Of a DNA stretch of 39,516 nt, positions 22,714 to 32,585 are shown one piece after another. The stretch is from Cryobacterium sp. MP_M3 (lineage in GTDB: Bacteria; Actinomycetota; Actinomycetes; Actinomycetales; Microbacteriaceae), in assembly GCF_015752155.1 (NCBI RefSeq), contig NZ_JADOVI010000021.1, positions 1-39,516 of the forward strand. Reading direction: 5' to 3'. The translations under genes and the position numbers were made by a program. How positions within the stretch are numbered: the stretch's first letter is position 1; each line of letters opens with the position of its first letter. The notes under the pieces were generated by a model that was given only the letters and a program-made list of their open reading frames with translations, did no database searches and was not told the origin of the DNA.

Positions 22714-24228
22714 TTAGCGCTTGCGCTTCTCGCGCACGCGCATGCTGATGTTGATCGGGCTTCCGACGAAGCCGTAGGTCTCGCGCAGGCGGCGCTGGAT
22801 GAACCGGCGGTAGCCCGGGTCGAGGAACCCGGTGGTGAAGATGACGAAGGTCGGCGGGCGGCTGGAGGCCTGGGTGCCGAACAGGATGCGCGGCTGCTTG
22901 CCGCTGCGCACGGGGTGCGGGTGCTCGGCGGCGAGTTCGGCGAGGAACGCGTTGAACTTGCCGGTGGCGATGCGGGTGTCCCACGCTTCGAGCGCGGTCT
23001 CCAGCGCCGGAACGAGCTTCTCCATGTGGCGGCCGGTCTTGGCCGAGATGTTCACGCGCGGGGCCCAGGCCACGTGGGCCAGGTCCTGCTCGATCTCACG
23101 CTCCAGGTAGCGGCGACGGTCGTCGTCGATCTGGTCCCACTTGTTGAACGCGAGCACCAGCGCACGGCCGGACTCGAGCACCAGGTCGATCACGCGCACG
23201 TCCTGCTCGCTGATGACCTCGGTCACGTCGATGAGCACGACGGCGACCTCGGCCTTTTCGAGGGCGGCGCTGGTGCGCAGCGAGGCGTAGAAGTCGGCGC
23301 CCTGCGAGAGGTGCACGCGGCGACGGATGCCGGCGGTGTCGACGAAGCGCCACACCCGGCCGCCGAGCTCGACCTGCTCGTCGACCGGGTCGCGGGTGGT
23401 GCCGGCGAGCTCGTTGACGACAACGCGCTCCTCGCCGACGACCTTGTTCAGCAGACTGGACTTGCCCACGTTCGGGCGGCCGAGGATGGCCACGCGGCGG
23501 GGGCCGCCGACCTCCTGCTTGGCGACGGCGGAGATTTCGGGGAGCTTTTCGAGGATCGCGTCGAGCAGGTCGGCGACGCCGCGACCGTGCAGCGCGGAGA
23601 CCGGCCAGGGCTGGCCGAGGCCGAGCGCCCACAGGCTGGCCGCTTCGGGCTCCTGGCGGATGTCGTCGACCTTGTTGGCGACGAGGAAGACCGGACGGCC
23701 GGCCTTGCGCAGCAGGCGCACGACGGCCTCGTCGGTGGAGGTCGGTCCCACGTTCGCGTCGACGACGAACATGACGACGTCGCAGAGCTCGATGGCCAGT
23801 TCGGCCTGGGCGGCGACGGATGCGTCGATGCCCTTGGCGTCGGGCTCCCAGCCGCCGGTGTCGACGAGGCTGAACTTGCGTTCGTGCCATTCGCCCTTGT
23901 AGGTGACGCGGTCGCGGGTGACACCGGGGGTGTCCTCCACGACGGCCTCACGGCGGCCGAGGATGCGGTTGACCAATGCGGACTTGCCCACGTTCGGGCG
24001 GCCGACAATGGCGATCACCGGCAGGGCCGGCAGGTACTGGATGGCGTCGGGGTCGTCAGTCACCGAGTCGAGAACGTCGAAGTCCTCTTCGTCGAGCTCG
24101 TACTCGTTGAGTCCGGTGCGGAGTGCGGCGGCGCGCTGGGTGACCAGGTCTTCATCGAGGTCGTCCAGTCGTGAGACCAGTTCCGTGTCGATGGCTGGGA
24201 TCGTGTCGTCGAAGTCGTTGTTATTCAT
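22714..24228 (-). CDS. der: Ribosome assembly GTPase Der (EngA)
   Basis: This 504-aa protein has two tandem GTPase domains, the mark of Der, which acts in 50S subunit assembly. G1 motifs GRPNVGKS occur at 76-83 and 250-257. The other G-box elements are DTPG, DTGG and NKVD for domain 1, and GTTRDP, DTAGI and NKWD for domain 2. A KH-like domain covers about 425-504 and ends in a basic tail. The acidic N-terminal extension of about 65 residues is usual in actinobacteria. The ATG at 24228 overlaps the cmk stop by 4 nt, the common cmk-der pairing. Confidence 0.98.
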   Translation of the reverse strand: MNNNDFDDTIPAIDTELVSRLDDLDEDLVTQRAAALRTGLNEYELDEEDFDVLDSVTDDPDAIQYLPALPVIAIVGRPNVGKSALVNRILGRREAVVEDTPGVTRDRVTYKGEWHERKFSLVDTGGWEPDAKGIDASVAAQAELAIELCDVVMFVVDANVGPTSTDEAVVRLLRKAGRPVFLVANKVDDIRQEPEAASLWALGLGQPWPVSALHGRGVADLLDAILEKLPEISAVAKQEVGGPRRVAILGRPNVGKSSLLNKVVGEERVVVNELAGTTRDPVDEQVELGGRVWRFVDTAGIRRRVHLSQGADFYASLRTSAALEKAEVAVVLIDVTEVISEQDVRVIDLVLESGRALVLAFNKWDQIDDDRRRYLEREIEQDLAHVAWAPRVNISAKTGRHMEKLVPALETALEAWDTRIATGKFNAFLAELAAEHPHPVRSGKQPRILFGTQASSRPPTFVIFTTGFLDPGYRRFIQRRLRETYGFVGSPINISMRVREKRKR

Positions 24229-24911
24229 GCGAGTTCCTCGCGGCGTGTATTGATGACATCGATGACCGCGTCAATGGTCTGGTCGAAGTCGAGATGGGTG
24301 GAGTCGACGGTGATCACACCGTCTGCGGCGCTCATGAATTCGACTACCTGGGAGTCAGCGCGATCCCTCGATCGCAACTGTTCTGCCACGGTTTCAGCCG
24401 ATTGGGTCGATATTTCCGCAGAGCGCCTAGCCATTCTAGCCTCTTCGGATGCGGTAAGGAGAATGCGCACCTCCGCCTCGGGGGCCACGACGGTGGTGAT
24501 GTCGCGTCCTTCGATCACCACGCCGGTGCGCGGGGAGCCCGCGGCGATGGTGCGGAACAGCCTGGTGAGGTAGCTGCGCACCTCGGGGATGCGGGCCACG
24601 GCGCTGACCGCGGCCGACACCTCCGGCTCCCGGATCGCGTCGGTGACGACCGTGTCGCCCACCTGCACGTAGTACCGGTCGGGTTCGATCCCGATCGAGT
24701 AGTCGAAGCCGCCGAGCGCGGCGATGACCGCCGGCGCGTCAGCGGGGTCGATCTTTTTCGAGAGCACGTACCAGGCCAGGGCCCGGTAGGCGGCGCCGGT
24801 GTCGAGGTAGTCGAAGCCGAGGCGGCGGGCGACGGCGCGGCTGACGCTGGACTTGCCGCTGCCGGCCGGCCCGTCGATCGCGACCAGGTGGGGGCGGGAA
24901 TGACGACCCAT
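24225..24911 (-). CDS. cmk: Cytidylate kinase
   Basis: This protein of about 228 aa phosphorylates CMP and dCMP with ATP. It shows the P-loop [10 protein letters not shown] near the N-terminus, [14 protein letters not shown] for CMP binding, [12 protein letters not shown], and [11 protein letters not shown] in the lid. The ATG at 24911 is preferred. A TTG at 24926 would overlap the tyrA end. The tyrA stop lies 4 nt upstream of the ATG, so the genes are closely coupled. Confidence 0.97.
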   Translation of the reverse strand: MGRHSRPHLVAIDGPAGSGKSSVSRAVARRLGFDYLDTGAAYRALAWYVLSKKIDPADAPAVIAALGGFDYSIGIEPDRYYVQVGDTVVTDAIREPEVSAAVSAVARIPEVRSYLTRLFRTIAAGSPRTGVVIEGRDITTVVAPEAEVRILLTASEEARMARRSAEISTQSAETVAEQLRSRDRADSQVVEFMSAADGVITVDSTHLDFDQTIDAVIDVINTRREELA

Positions 24912-24915
24912 AGTT

Positions 24916-25998
24916 CTAACCAGCAATCCGCCAGCCGCGGGCGGCCAGCTCTTCGGTGAGGCGGGAAACCGCCTCGGGGAGAACGGAAATTTCGGCCAGG
25001 CCCAGCTGGGCGCCCGGCGAGTGTTCGAGCCGCAGGTCTTCGAGGTTCACACCGACCTCGCCGATCTCGGCCAGCAGCCGGGCCAGCTGGCCCGGGGTGT
25101 CGTCGACCATCACGATCAGCGACACGAACCGGCGGTCCTGGCCGTGCTTGCCGGGCAGCCGGGCCACCCCGGCGTTGCCGCCGGAGAGTTCCTCGGCGAC
25201 CTTGCGCCGTGCGCCGGGCGCGGCCGGGTCGGCGAGGGCGTCGATGAACCGGTCGAGGTCGTCGCGGTAGGCGAGCAGGATGTCCCGCACGGGCTGGGCG
25301 TTCGCGCCGAGGATCTGCACCCACAGTTCGGGGTCGCTGGCCGCGACCCGGGTCACGTCGCGCAGGCCCTGGCCGGCGAGGTTGAGGGCGGAGCCGGGGG
25401 CATCCGTCAACCGGCGGGCCATGATCGTGGAGACGACCTGGGGAACGTGGGAGATCAGGGCGACGCCGCGGTCGTGCTCTTCGGGGCTCATTTCGACCAG
25501 GATCGCGCCGAGGTCGAGGATAAGGTCGTCGATCGCGGTGGCCTGCTGGTAGCTGATCGCGTCGTGCGCGGCGACGACCCAGGGCCGGCCGACGAACAGG
25601 TCGGCGCGGCCGGCGAGCGGTCCCCCGCGTTCCCGGCCGGCCAGCGGGTGCGAGCCGATGTAGCGGGACACGTCGGCGCCGCGGGCACGCAGTTCGGCGA
25701 GGGGCGCGAGTTTGACGCTCGCGACATCCGTCACGATCGCCTGCGGGAACGCCTCCAGCTCGCGGGCGACGATCTCGGCGGTCACGTCGGGGGGAACGCA
25801 GACGACGATCAGCTGGGGCGCATCGCCGGGGGCTGCGACCCGGCCGGCGCCGTAATCGACGGCGATGCTCAGGTTGGTCGGCGACGCGTCGGCGAGGATC
25901 ACGTCGATGCCCCGGTTGCGCAGGCCGAGGCCGATGCTGGTGCCCAGCAGGCCCGCGCCGACGACGCGCACCGGTCCGATCAGTCGACTCTCGACCAT
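24916..25998 (-). CDS. tyrA: Prephenate dehydrogenase with C-terminal ACT domain
   Basis: This 360-aa protein converts prephenate to 4-hydroxyphenylpyruvate in tyrosine synthesis with NAD(P)+. It has the Rossmann motif GAGLLGTS (residues 14-21), [11 protein letters not shown] near 116 with the catalytic His region, and a helical dimerisation domain (180-275). A C-terminal ACT domain (about 290-355, [17 protein letters not shown]) probably gives feedback by an aromatic amino acid. The ATG at 25998 is 23 nt after the rluB stop. Confidence 0.95.
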   Translation of the reverse strand: MVESRLIGPVRVVGAGLLGTSIGLGLRNRGIDVILADASPTNLSIAVDYGAGRVAAPGDAPQLIVVCVPPDVTAEIVARELEAFPQAIVTDVASVKLAPLAELRARGADVSRYIGSHPLAGRERGGPLAGRADLFVGRPWVVAAHDAISYQQATAIDDLILDLGAILVEMSPEEHDRGVALISHVPQVVSTIMARRLTDAPGSALNLAGQGLRDVTRVAASDPELWVQILGANAQPVRDILLAYRDDLDRFIDALADPAAPGARRKVAEELSGGNAGVARLPGKHGQDRRFVSLIVMVDDTPGQLARLLAEIGEVGVNLEDLRLEHSPGAQLGLAEISVLPEAVSRLTEELAARGWRIAG

Positions 25999-26021
25999 GG
26001 TGGTTCTCCTGGTGTTCGGAA

Positions 26022-26810
26022 CTAGTCCTTGGTTTCGGCGCGGGACACGGTGAGCAGCTGGCCCAGTTCCGCCTTGGTCAGGTCGCGCACGTCGCCGACC
26101 CGAAGGGTGCCGAGGTGCAGCGGGCCGAACTGGCGGCGCACGAGGTCGACGACGGGGTGGCCGACGGCCTCCATCATGCGGCGCACGATCCGGTTGCGGC
26201 CGGAGTGCAGGGTGAGCTCGACCAGGCTGAAGCCGTCGCCGGGAGGGCTGGTCAGGATGCGGGCCTTGTCGGCGGAGATGGGGCCGTCGTCGAGTTCGAT
26301 GCCGCTCTGCAGCAGGCCGATGGTCTGCGCGGACACGCGGCCCTCCACCTTGGCGATGTAGGTCTTGGTGACGCCGAACGAGGGGTGCGCGAGCACGTGC
26401 GCGAGGTCACCGTCGTTGGTGAGGATGAGCAGGCCGCTGGTCATCGCGTCGAGGCGGCCGACGTTGAAGAGGCGTTCCTCGAACTGGTCGGTGAACTCGC
26501 GCAGGTCGGGGCGGCCGCTCTCGTCCTGCATGGAGGAGACCACACCGACGGGCTTGTTGAGCATCACGTAGCGGCGGGTGGTGTCCAGCTGCACGGCGAT
26601 GTTGTCCACGGCGATCTTGTCGGTGTCGGGGTGGATGCGACGGCCGAGTTCGGTGACGACCTTGCCGTTCACGCGCACCCGGCCGGCGGCGATCAGGTCT
26701 TCGGAGACGCGGCGGGAGGCGACGCCGGCGGAGGCCATGACCTTTTGCAGGCGCACGCCGTCAGCGGCGGCATCCGGGTTGGTCGGGGTGCCCTGGGGGT
26801 CGGTGGTCAT
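26022..26810 (-). CDS. rluB: 23S rRNA pseudouridine synthase, RluB/RsuA family
   Basis: This 262-aa protein has an N-terminal S4 RNA-binding domain (VRLQKVMASAGVASRR, residues 19-34) and an RsuA/RluB catalytic domain with the active aspartate in GRLDAMTSGLLILTNDG. LNKPVGVVSS and GRNRIVRRM are family motifs. In bacteria it modifies the peptidyl transferase region of 23S rRNA. The ATG at 26810 overlaps the scpB stop by 4 nt, the typical scpA-scpB-rluB order. The exact target (RluB or a relative) is inferred from family and context. Confidence 0.95.
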   Translation of the reverse strand: MTTDPQGTPTNPDAAADGVRLQKVMASAGVASRRVSEDLIAAGRVRVNGKVVTELGRRIHPDTDKIAVDNIAVQLDTTRRYVMLNKPVGVVSSMQDESGRPDLREFTDQFEERLFNVGRLDAMTSGLLILTNDGDLAHVLAHPSFGVTKTYIAKVEGRVSAQTIGLLQSGIELDDGPISADKARILTSPPGDGFSLVELTLHSGRNRIVRRMMEAVGHPVVDLVRRQFGPLHLGTLRVGDVRDLTKAELGQLLTVSRAETKD

Positions 26811-27475
26811 GGAAGATCCTCAAATCCGTCTGCGCCGTCTGCGAGCAGGGGCGAAATGTATGGCAACTCGTCCAGCGAGTTGATTCCAAGCTGGCTGAGC
26901 AATAGGTCGGTGGTGGCGTAGTTGATCGCGCCGGTCTCGCTGTCGGTGAAGGCCTCGGTGATCAAACCTCGACCCAGGAGGGTGCGCACGACCGAGTCAA
27001 CATTAACGGCCCGAATCGAGGCTACAGCGCCGCGGCTGATTGGTTGCTTGTACGCGATCACGGCGAGGGTCTCGAGGGCGGCCTGGGACAGCCGGCTCGG
27101 GTTCTGGGTGAGCACGAAATCGGCGACGACCAGGTCGTATTCGGGACGCACGTAGATGCGCCAGCCGCCGGCGACTTCGCGCAGTTCGAAACCGCGGCGC
27201 ACGGTGCCCGCGACGCCGTCGAAGTCCGCGACGAGGCGGGCGATGGCGGCCTTGACCTCTTTCAGGGGCCGGTCGACGGCCGTGGCCAGGTGGATCAGGC
27301 TCTGCGGTTCGTCGGCGACCATGAGCAGGGCCTCGAGTTTGCGCTCGATCGGGGCAAGCCCACCCCCGGCATCCGGAACGGTGCCGGCCAGGGCCGGGCC
27401 GGTTGCCAGGTCGGTTGCCGGACCGGTTTCCAGGTCGGCGGTGGGGTCGCTGGTGTGCACGGCGTCAAGCGTCAT
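26807..27475 (-). CDS. scpB: Segregation and condensation protein B
   Basis: This 222-aa protein is the winged-helix partner of the SMC-ScpA condensin. Typical parts are KLEALLMVADEPQSL, RRGFELREVAGGWRIYV, and the segment AALETLAVIAYKQPISRGAVASIRAVN (about residues 131-157). The first 40 residues are a loose Asp/Gly/Pro-rich extension. It overlaps scpA by 11 nt and rluB by 4 nt. Confidence 0.95.
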   Translation of the reverse strand: MTLDAVHTSDPTADLETGPATDLATGPALAGTVPDAGGGLAPIERKLEALLMVADEPQSLIHLATAVDRPLKEVKAAIARLVADFDGVAGTVRRGFELREVAGGWRIYVRPEYDLVVADFVLTQNPSRLSQAALETLAVIAYKQPISRGAVASIRAVNVDSVVRTLLGRGLITEAFTDSETGAINYATTDLLLSQLGINSLDELPYISPLLADGADGFEDLP

Positions 27476-28274
27476 AGTCGGCTCCGAGGTCGGCGAGGTT
27501 GGCTTCGGACCAGTTTTCGGCGCTCCAGTGCAGGCTGAGGTCGCCGAGCGGTTCGAGCTGGTCGAAGGAGATGGCGCCGTGCCGGTAGAGCTCCAGCACG
27601 GCCAGGAAACGGGCGATCACGACGCCCTTGAGTTCGGCGCCGACGATGAGTTCGCGGAAGGTGAGGGTCTCCCCCGGGCGCAGCATCGACACGATGTAGG
27701 CCGCCTGTTCCCGGATGCTCACCAGCGGCGCGTGCAGGTGGTCCAGTCCCACGGTGGGCAGCTCCCGCGGGGTGAGCGCGAGCGCCGCGAGGGCGGCGAA
27801 GTCGCCGAGGGAGAGGGTCCAGACCAGTTCGGGCGTCTGCGCGCGGTACTTCTCCTCGAGCCGCACCGAGCGCACGTGCCGGGTGGCCTCGGTGTCCATC
27901 CGGCCGAGGAACCAGGCCGAGGCGGTCTTGAACGCGCGGTACTGCAGCAGGCGGGCGAACAGCAGGTCGCGGGCCTCGAGCAGGGCCACGTCCTCCGCGT
28001 CGACGAGTTCGCCCTGCGGCAGGAGCCCCGCGACCTTGAGGTCAAGCAGGGTCGCGGCGACGACGAGGAACTGGGTTGCCTGGTCGAGTTCTTCGGTCTG
28101 GTCGAGCCCGCGCAGGTAGCCGATGAACTCGTCGGTGACCTGGCTGAGCGAGATCTCGGTGATGTCGAGCTCGTGCTTGCTGATCAGGCTGAGCAGCAGG
28201 TCGAACGGGCCCTCGAAGTTGCCGAGGGCAACCGAGAATGGTTTCGGAGCGGCCGCGTCAGGCGACGGCGCCAC
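27465..28274 (-). CDS. scpA: Segregation and condensation protein A (kleisin)
   Basis: This 269-aa kleisin bridges SMC heads. The N-terminal GNFEGPFDLLLSLISKHELDI (about residues 18-38) is the family signature, followed by ATQFLVVAATLLDLKV. The C-terminal winged helix begins near 200. It overlaps the parA end by 17 nt, so the parA-scpA-scpB run is tightly coupled. Confidence 0.96.
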   Translation of the reverse strand: MAPSPDAAAPKPFSVALGNFEGPFDLLLSLISKHELDITEISLSQVTDEFIGYLRGLDQTEELDQATQFLVVAATLLDLKVAGLLPQGELVDAEDVALLEARDLLFARLLQYRAFKTASAWFLGRMDTEATRHVRSVRLEEKYRAQTPELVWTLSLGDFAALAALALTPRELPTVGLDHLHAPLVSIREQAAYIVSMLRPGETLTFRELIVGAELKGVVIARFLAVLELYRHGAISFDQLEPLGDLSLHWSAENWSEANLADLGADYDA

Positions 28275-29175
28275 GCTGGATCAGTTCCCGCGCCGCCTGC
28301 TTGTACGCCTTGGCTGCCGCGTGCTCTGGCGCGAACTCGGTGATCGGAACACCGGCGACGGATGCGTCGGGGAACTTGACCGTGCGGCCGATGACGGTCT
28401 CGAGCACGCTGTCGCCGAACGCGTCGACGACCCGCTCGAGCACCTCGCGGGAGTGCAGGGTGCGGGAGTCGTACATCGTGGCGAGGATGCCGTCCAGTTC
28501 GATGGCCGGGTTGAGCCGGTCGCGCACCTTGTCGATGGTCTCGATCAGGAGGGCGACGCCGCGCAGGGCGAAGAACTCGCACTCGAGCGGGATGAGCACG
28601 CCGTGGCTCGCGGTCAGCGCGTTCACGGTGAGGATGCCGAGCGAGGGCTGGCAGTCGATCAGGATGACGTCGTAGTCGCCGGAGACCTTGCGCAGCACCC
28701 GGGCGAGGATCTGCTCGCGGGCGACCTCGTTGACGAGGTGCACCTCCGCGGCGGACAGGTCGATGTTGGCCGGGATGATGTCGAGGTTCTCGACCGAGGT
28801 CTTCTGGATGGCGTCGCTCGGGTTGACCGAGCCGCTCAGCAGCAGGTCGTAGATGGTGGTGACGTCGTGCGTCGGCACGCCGAGGCCGGCCGAGAGCGCG
28901 CCCTGCGGGTCGAAGTCGATGGCGAGCACGCGGCGGCCGTATGCGGCCAGGGCGGCACCCAGGTTGATGGTGGTCGTGGTCTTGCCCACGCCGCCCTTCT
29001 GGTTGCACAGCGAGATGATCCGCGCGGGGCCGTGGCTCTTGAGGGGCTCCGGCTCGTCGAATTCGCGTTTCGGGCGCCCGGTAGCACCTACTGGTACGTC
29101 CTCGAAACCGGGGAGTAGTATCCGGTCACCCTGCTTACGCGCCACTGAGATGTCCTCGATCCGTCCTGCACCCAT
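28258..29175 (-). CDS. ParA-family ATPase adjacent to scpAB
   Basis: A protein of about 305 aa. The deviant Walker A KGGVGKTTT is near residue 60, with DFDPQGALSAGLG and LIDCQPSLG as the Walker A' and B parts. ParA ATPases move DNA or other cargo along the nucleoid. This copy sits next to scpA, as in many actinobacteria, rather than with parB, so it may act in chromosome organisation rather than as the main partition ATPase. The frame is open upstream, but residues before the ATG at 29175 are an antisense-like stretch overlapping xerD. The start MGAGRIEDIS fits a conserved N-terminus. Confidence 0.93.
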   Translation of the reverse strand: MGAGRIEDISVARKQGDRILLPGFEDVPVGATGRPKREFDEPEPLKSHGPARIISLCNQKGGVGKTTTTINLGAALAAYGRRVLAIDFDPQGALSAGLGVPTHDVTTIYDLLLSGSVNPSDAIQKTSVENLDIIPANIDLSAAEVHLVNEVAREQILARVLRKVSGDYDVILIDCQPSLGILTVNALTASHGVLIPLECEFFALRGVALLIETIDKVRDRLNPAIELDGILATMYDSRTLHSREVLERVVDAFGDSVLETVIGRTVKFPDASVAGVPITEFAPEHAAAKAYKQAARELIQRGAVA

Positions 29176-29257
29176 CACTGTGTCGAGTGTAGCGAGCGGA
29201 TCGGCTCCCGCTCGCAAGGATCGCCGAAAAGCGCCGCTCCAGCCCCGATCCGGTTGG

Positions 29258-30163
29258 TCAGCGGGCGCGCGGGTGCGCCGTCGTGTACATGTCGCGCAGG
29301 GTGTCGACGGTGACCAGGGTGTAGATCTGGGTCGTCGCGACCGACGAATGCCCGAGCAGCTCCTGCACGACCCGCACGTCGGCGCCGCCGGCGAGCAGGT
29401 GGGTGGCGAAGGAATGCCGGAGCGTGTGCGGCGACACGTGCCCGTCCAGGCCCGCACGCTCCGCGGCGGCCCGGATGATCAGCCACGCGTTCTGCCGGCT
29501 CACCCGCTGGCCGCGGAGGCCGAGGAACAGCGCGGGAGTGGCCTTGCCGCGCCCGGAGAGCAGCGGCCTGGCCCGCACCAGGTATGCATCGATGGCCTTC
29601 CGGGCGAAACTGCCGACCGGCACGATCCGCTGCTTGTCGCCCTTGCCGGTGAGCCGCACGACATCCTGCTCGAGCACATCGTCCACGTTGAGGTTCACCG
29701 CCTCGGAGACCCGGGCGCCCGTGGCGTAGAGCAGTTCGAGCAGGGCCTTGTCCCGCAGCGCCTGCACGTCGTCGCCGTCGGTGGCGTCGAGCAGCGCGGT
29801 CACCTGTTCGATCGAGATGGCCTTGGGCAGCCGGGTGCCGAGCTTGGGCCGTTTCGACTCGTGCGCGACATCCGTTTCGACCGTGCCCTCTTCGAGCAGG
29901 AACCGGTGGAATCCGCGCACGGTCGAGAGGATGCGCGCGATCGACGCCGCCGTCAGCGGCGACTCCTCGCGCAGGCCGAGGAACCGCACGAACTCGGACA
30001 CGTGCAGCGAGGTGATCGCCCGCAGGTCGGTGAGCTCGTGCCCGGCGAGCCAGCCGGCGTAAATGACGAGGTCCCTCCGGTACGCGGCGACCGTGTTGGC
30101 GCTCAGCGCGCGTTCGATGGCGACATGCCGCAGGTACGAATCCACAGCCGCCGCGACGTTCAC
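29258..30163 (-). CDS. xerD: Site-specific tyrosine recombinase XerD
   Basis: This 301-aa recombinase resolves chromosome dimers at dif with its partner XerC. All catalytic residues are present: R151 (GARVSE), K174 (GKGDKQR), H246 and R249 (HTLRH), H272 (GHSS) and the nucleophile Y281 (QIYTLV). The GTG at 30163 is chosen because it overlaps the nudix stop by 4 nt and gives the usual length. It serves here as the reference for judging the degenerate recombinase-like pair at 15.8-17.8 kb. Confidence 0.95.
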   Translation of the reverse strand: MNVAAAVDSYLRHVAIERALSANTVAAYRRDLVIYAGWLAGHELTDLRAITSLHVSEFVRFLGLREESPLTAASIARILSTVRGFHRFLLEEGTVETDVAHESKRPKLGTRLPKAISIEQVTALLDATDGDDVQALRDKALLELLYATGARVSEAVNLNVDDVLEQDVVRLTGKGDKQRIVPVGSFARKAIDAYLVRARPLLSGRGKATPALFLGLRGQRVSRQNAWLIIRAAAERAGLDGHVSPHTLRHSFATHLLAGGADVRVVQELLGHSSVATTQIYTLVTVDTLRDMYTTAHPRAR

Positions 30164-30840
30164 ACCGAGTGGTCCCAGTTGACCGGATGCCGCGGCCACG
30201 GGGTGTCCGCGGCGGCCAGCGAGTTCCAGCCGCGGGCCCGGGACGCGTGGGCGGCGAGCACGCCGATCACGAGCGACGGGTTCTGCAGCCGGCGGGCGAG
30301 CACGGCGTCGACGCAGTCGTCCAGCGGCACCCAGCGGATCTCGATGTCGGCTTCCTCTTCGGTGCGTTCGAACGCGTCGGAGGAGGCGGCCAGGCCGCGG
30401 GCCAGGTAGATCCGGATGACCTCGTTGCTGCCGCCCGGCGAGGTGTAGAACTCGCTGAGCACGTCCCAGTCGGCGGCGGTGACGTCGGCCTCCTCGGCGA
30501 GCTCGCGCTGCGCCCCGACCCGCGGGTGTTCCCCGTCTTCGTCGAGCAGCCCGGCGGGGAGTTCCCACTCCCGGGCGCGCACGGGGTGCCGGTACTGCTT
30601 GATCAGCAGCACCCGATCCTCGTCGTCGAGGGCGAGGATCGCGACGGCGCCGGGGTGGTCGAGGTACTCGCGCACGATCCCGGAGCCGGCGTAGTCGAAC
30701 GTGTCGCGGCGCACGTCCCAGACCTTGCCGTCGAAGACGATCCCGGTGTCGGTGACGGGCGCGAACGCGAACTCGTCGGCGAGCAGCGCCGGGGACGCCG
30801 CGCCGTCGGTGTTCTCGGCGTTCAGCGCGGTGTCGACCAA
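30160..30840 (-). CDS. Nudix hydrolase, ADP-ribose pyrophosphatase type
   Basis: This 226-aa protein has the nudix box in AGLLDEDGEHPRVGAQREL and AEEADV (about residues 97-122), and upstream REWELPA, typical of the ADP-ribose pyrophosphatase group that cleaves ADP-ribose to AMP and ribose-5-phosphate. The box has one extra residue between the first Gly and Glu, which is usual in the actinobacterial group. The long N-terminus before FDGKVWDV is variable. It lies 3 nt downstream of the pyrG stop. The exact substrate is inferred. Confidence 0.9.
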   Translation of the reverse strand: MVDTALNAENTDGAASPALLADEFAFAPVTDTGIVFDGKVWDVRRDTFDYAGSGIVREYLDHPGAVAILALDDEDRVLLIKQYRHPVRAREWELPAGLLDEDGEHPRVGAQRELAEEADVTAADWDVLSEFYTSPGGSNEVIRIYLARGLAASSDAFERTEEEADIEIRWVPLDDCVDAVLARRLQNPSLVIGVLAAHASRARGWNSLAAADTPWPRHPVNWDHSV

Positions 30841-30843
30841 GGC

Positions 30844-32574
30844 CTAGGCCTCGACCTTGACCTCAACCTCGAACAGGCGGCTGGCCTGCTGGCGATCGAG
30901 GGCCGCGCCGATCAGGCCGCGGAACAGCGGATGCGCGTGGCTCGGCCGGCTGCGCAGCTCGGGGTGAGCCTGCGTGCCGACGTAGAACGGGTGCTCCTCG
31001 CGCCTCAGCTCGACGTACTCGACCAGGTGGCGGTCGGGTGAGGTTCCGGAGAACCACATGCCGGCATCCGCGATCTGTTCCCGGAACGCGTTGTTCACCT
31101 CGTAGCGGTGACGGTGCCGCTCGGAGGCCTCAGGGGCCCCGTAGAGCTCGGAAACGAGCGAACCCTCGGCGAGGGTGGCCGGGTAGAGGCCGAGGCGCAT
31201 GGTGCCGCCCAGGTCGCCGCCGGCGATGATCTCGACCTGCTCCTCCATGGTCGCGATCACGGGGAACTCGGTTTCCGGGTCGAACTCGGAGGAGGAGGCG
31301 CCGATCAGGCCGGCCTTGTTGCGGGCGTATTCGATCACCATGCACTGCAGGCCGAGGCAGAGGCCGAGCACGGGGATCCCGTTTTCCCGGGCGAACCGCA
31401 GGGCGCCGAGCTTGCCCTCGATGCCGCGCACACCGAAACCGCCGGGCACGCAGATGCCGTCGAGTTCGCTGAGGAGGCGGGTCGCACCCTCGGCGGTCTC
31501 GCATTCGTCGGAGGCGATCCAGTTGATCTTGACCTTGGTCTCGTTGGCGAACCCGCCGGCGCGGAGGGCCTCGGTCACCGAGAGGTAGGCGTCGGGAAGG
31601 TCGATGTACTTGCCGACCAGGCCGATGGTGACCTCGTGCTTGGGCTCGCGCACGGCGTCGAGCACCTTCTGCCAGGCGGTCCAGTCGACCTTGGTGACCG
31701 GGAGATCGAGGAGGTCGGTGATGTACCGATCCAGACCCTGGTCGTGCAGCATGGTGGGGATCTCGTAGATGCTGGGCACGTCGATCGCGTTGACGACGGC
31801 GTCTTCGTCGACGTCGCACATGAGCGCGATCTTGCGCTTGTTCGACTCGGAGACGGGCCGGTCGCTGCGCAGCACGAGCGCGTCGGGCTGGATTCCGATC
31901 GAGCGGAGGGCGGCGACGGAGTGCTGGGTCGGCTTGGTCTTCTGCTCGCCGGAGGCCGCCATGAACGGCACCAGGGACACGTGCACGAAGAAGACGTTCT
32001 TGCGGCCGAGCTCGTGGCGCACCTGGCGGGCGGCCTCGAGGAACGGCTGGGACTCGATATCGCCGACGGTGCCGCCGATCTCGGTGATGATCACGTCGGG
32101 GCGCGGCTCGTCGTCGGCCTGGAGACGCATCCGGCGCTTGATCTCGTCGGTGATGTGCGGGATGACCTGCACGGTGTCACCGAGGTACTCGCCACGGCGT
32201 TCCTTGGCGATCACCTGTGAGTAGACCTGGCCGGTCGTGACGTTGGCGGCCTGGTTGAGGTTGATGTCCAGGAACCGCTCGTAGTGGCCGATGTCGAGGT
32301 CGGTCTCGGCGCCGTCGTCGGTCACGAAGACCTCGCCGTGCTGGAACGGGTTCATCGTGCCCGGGTCAACGTTGAGATAGGGATCGAGCTTCTGCATGAC
32401 GACGCGCAGACCGCTGGCCGTCAGAAGATTGCCGAGGCTTGCCGCCGTCAGGCCCTTGCCCAGTGAGGAAACAACACCACCGGTGACGAAGATGTGCTTG
32501 ACCGTCGGATTGGGATCGGTGCTGTCTGATTTGTCCGTGCTTTTATTTTCCACCACGGGCTTCGACTCTATCAC
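30844..32574 (-). CDS. pyrG: CTP synthase
   Basis: This 576-aa enzyme makes CTP from UTP, glutamine and ATP. The synthetase domain starts with [16 protein letters not shown] (residues 26-41) and has [25 protein letters not shown]. The glutaminase domain shows GGFGVRG, the nucleophile Cys in LGLCLGLQC, and the His-Glu pair in AHPE near the C-terminus. [10 protein letters not shown] is the UTP-related motif. The GTG at 32574 gives an extra 25 N-terminal residues rich in Ser and Asp, so a slightly later start is possible. Confidence 0.98.
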   Translation of the reverse strand: MIESKPVVENKSTDKSDSTDPNPTVKHIFVTGGVVSSLGKGLTAASLGNLLTASGLRVVMQKLDPYLNVDPGTMNPFQHGEVFVTDDGAETDLDIGHYERFLDINLNQAANVTTGQVYSQVIAKERRGEYLGDTVQVIPHITDEIKRRMRLQADDEPRPDVIITEIGGTVGDIESQPFLEAARQVRHELGRKNVFFVHVSLVPFMAASGEQKTKPTQHSVAALRSIGIQPDALVLRSDRPVSESNKRKIALMCDVDEDAVVNAIDVPSIYEIPTMLHDQGLDRYITDLLDLPVTKVDWTAWQKVLDAVREPKHEVTIGLVGKYIDLPDAYLSVTEALRAGGFANETKVKINWIASDECETAEGATRLLSELDGICVPGGFGVRGIEGKLGALRFARENGIPVLGLCLGLQCMVIEYARNKAGLIGASSSEFDPETEFPVIATMEEQVEIIAGGDLGGTMRLGLYPATLAEGSLVSELYGAPEASERHRHRYEVNNAFREQIADAGMWFSGTSPDRHLVEYVELRREEHPFYVGTQAHPELRSRPSHAHPLFRGLIGAALDRQQASRLFEVEVKVEA

Positions 32575-32585
32575 TGTGGGTTGAC

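Noticed and set aside
29176..29457. Upstream extension of the parA frame
   Set aside because: The extra 94 codons overlap xerD in another frame and are Arg/Ser/Pro-rich. The ATG at 29175 gives the normal ParA start.
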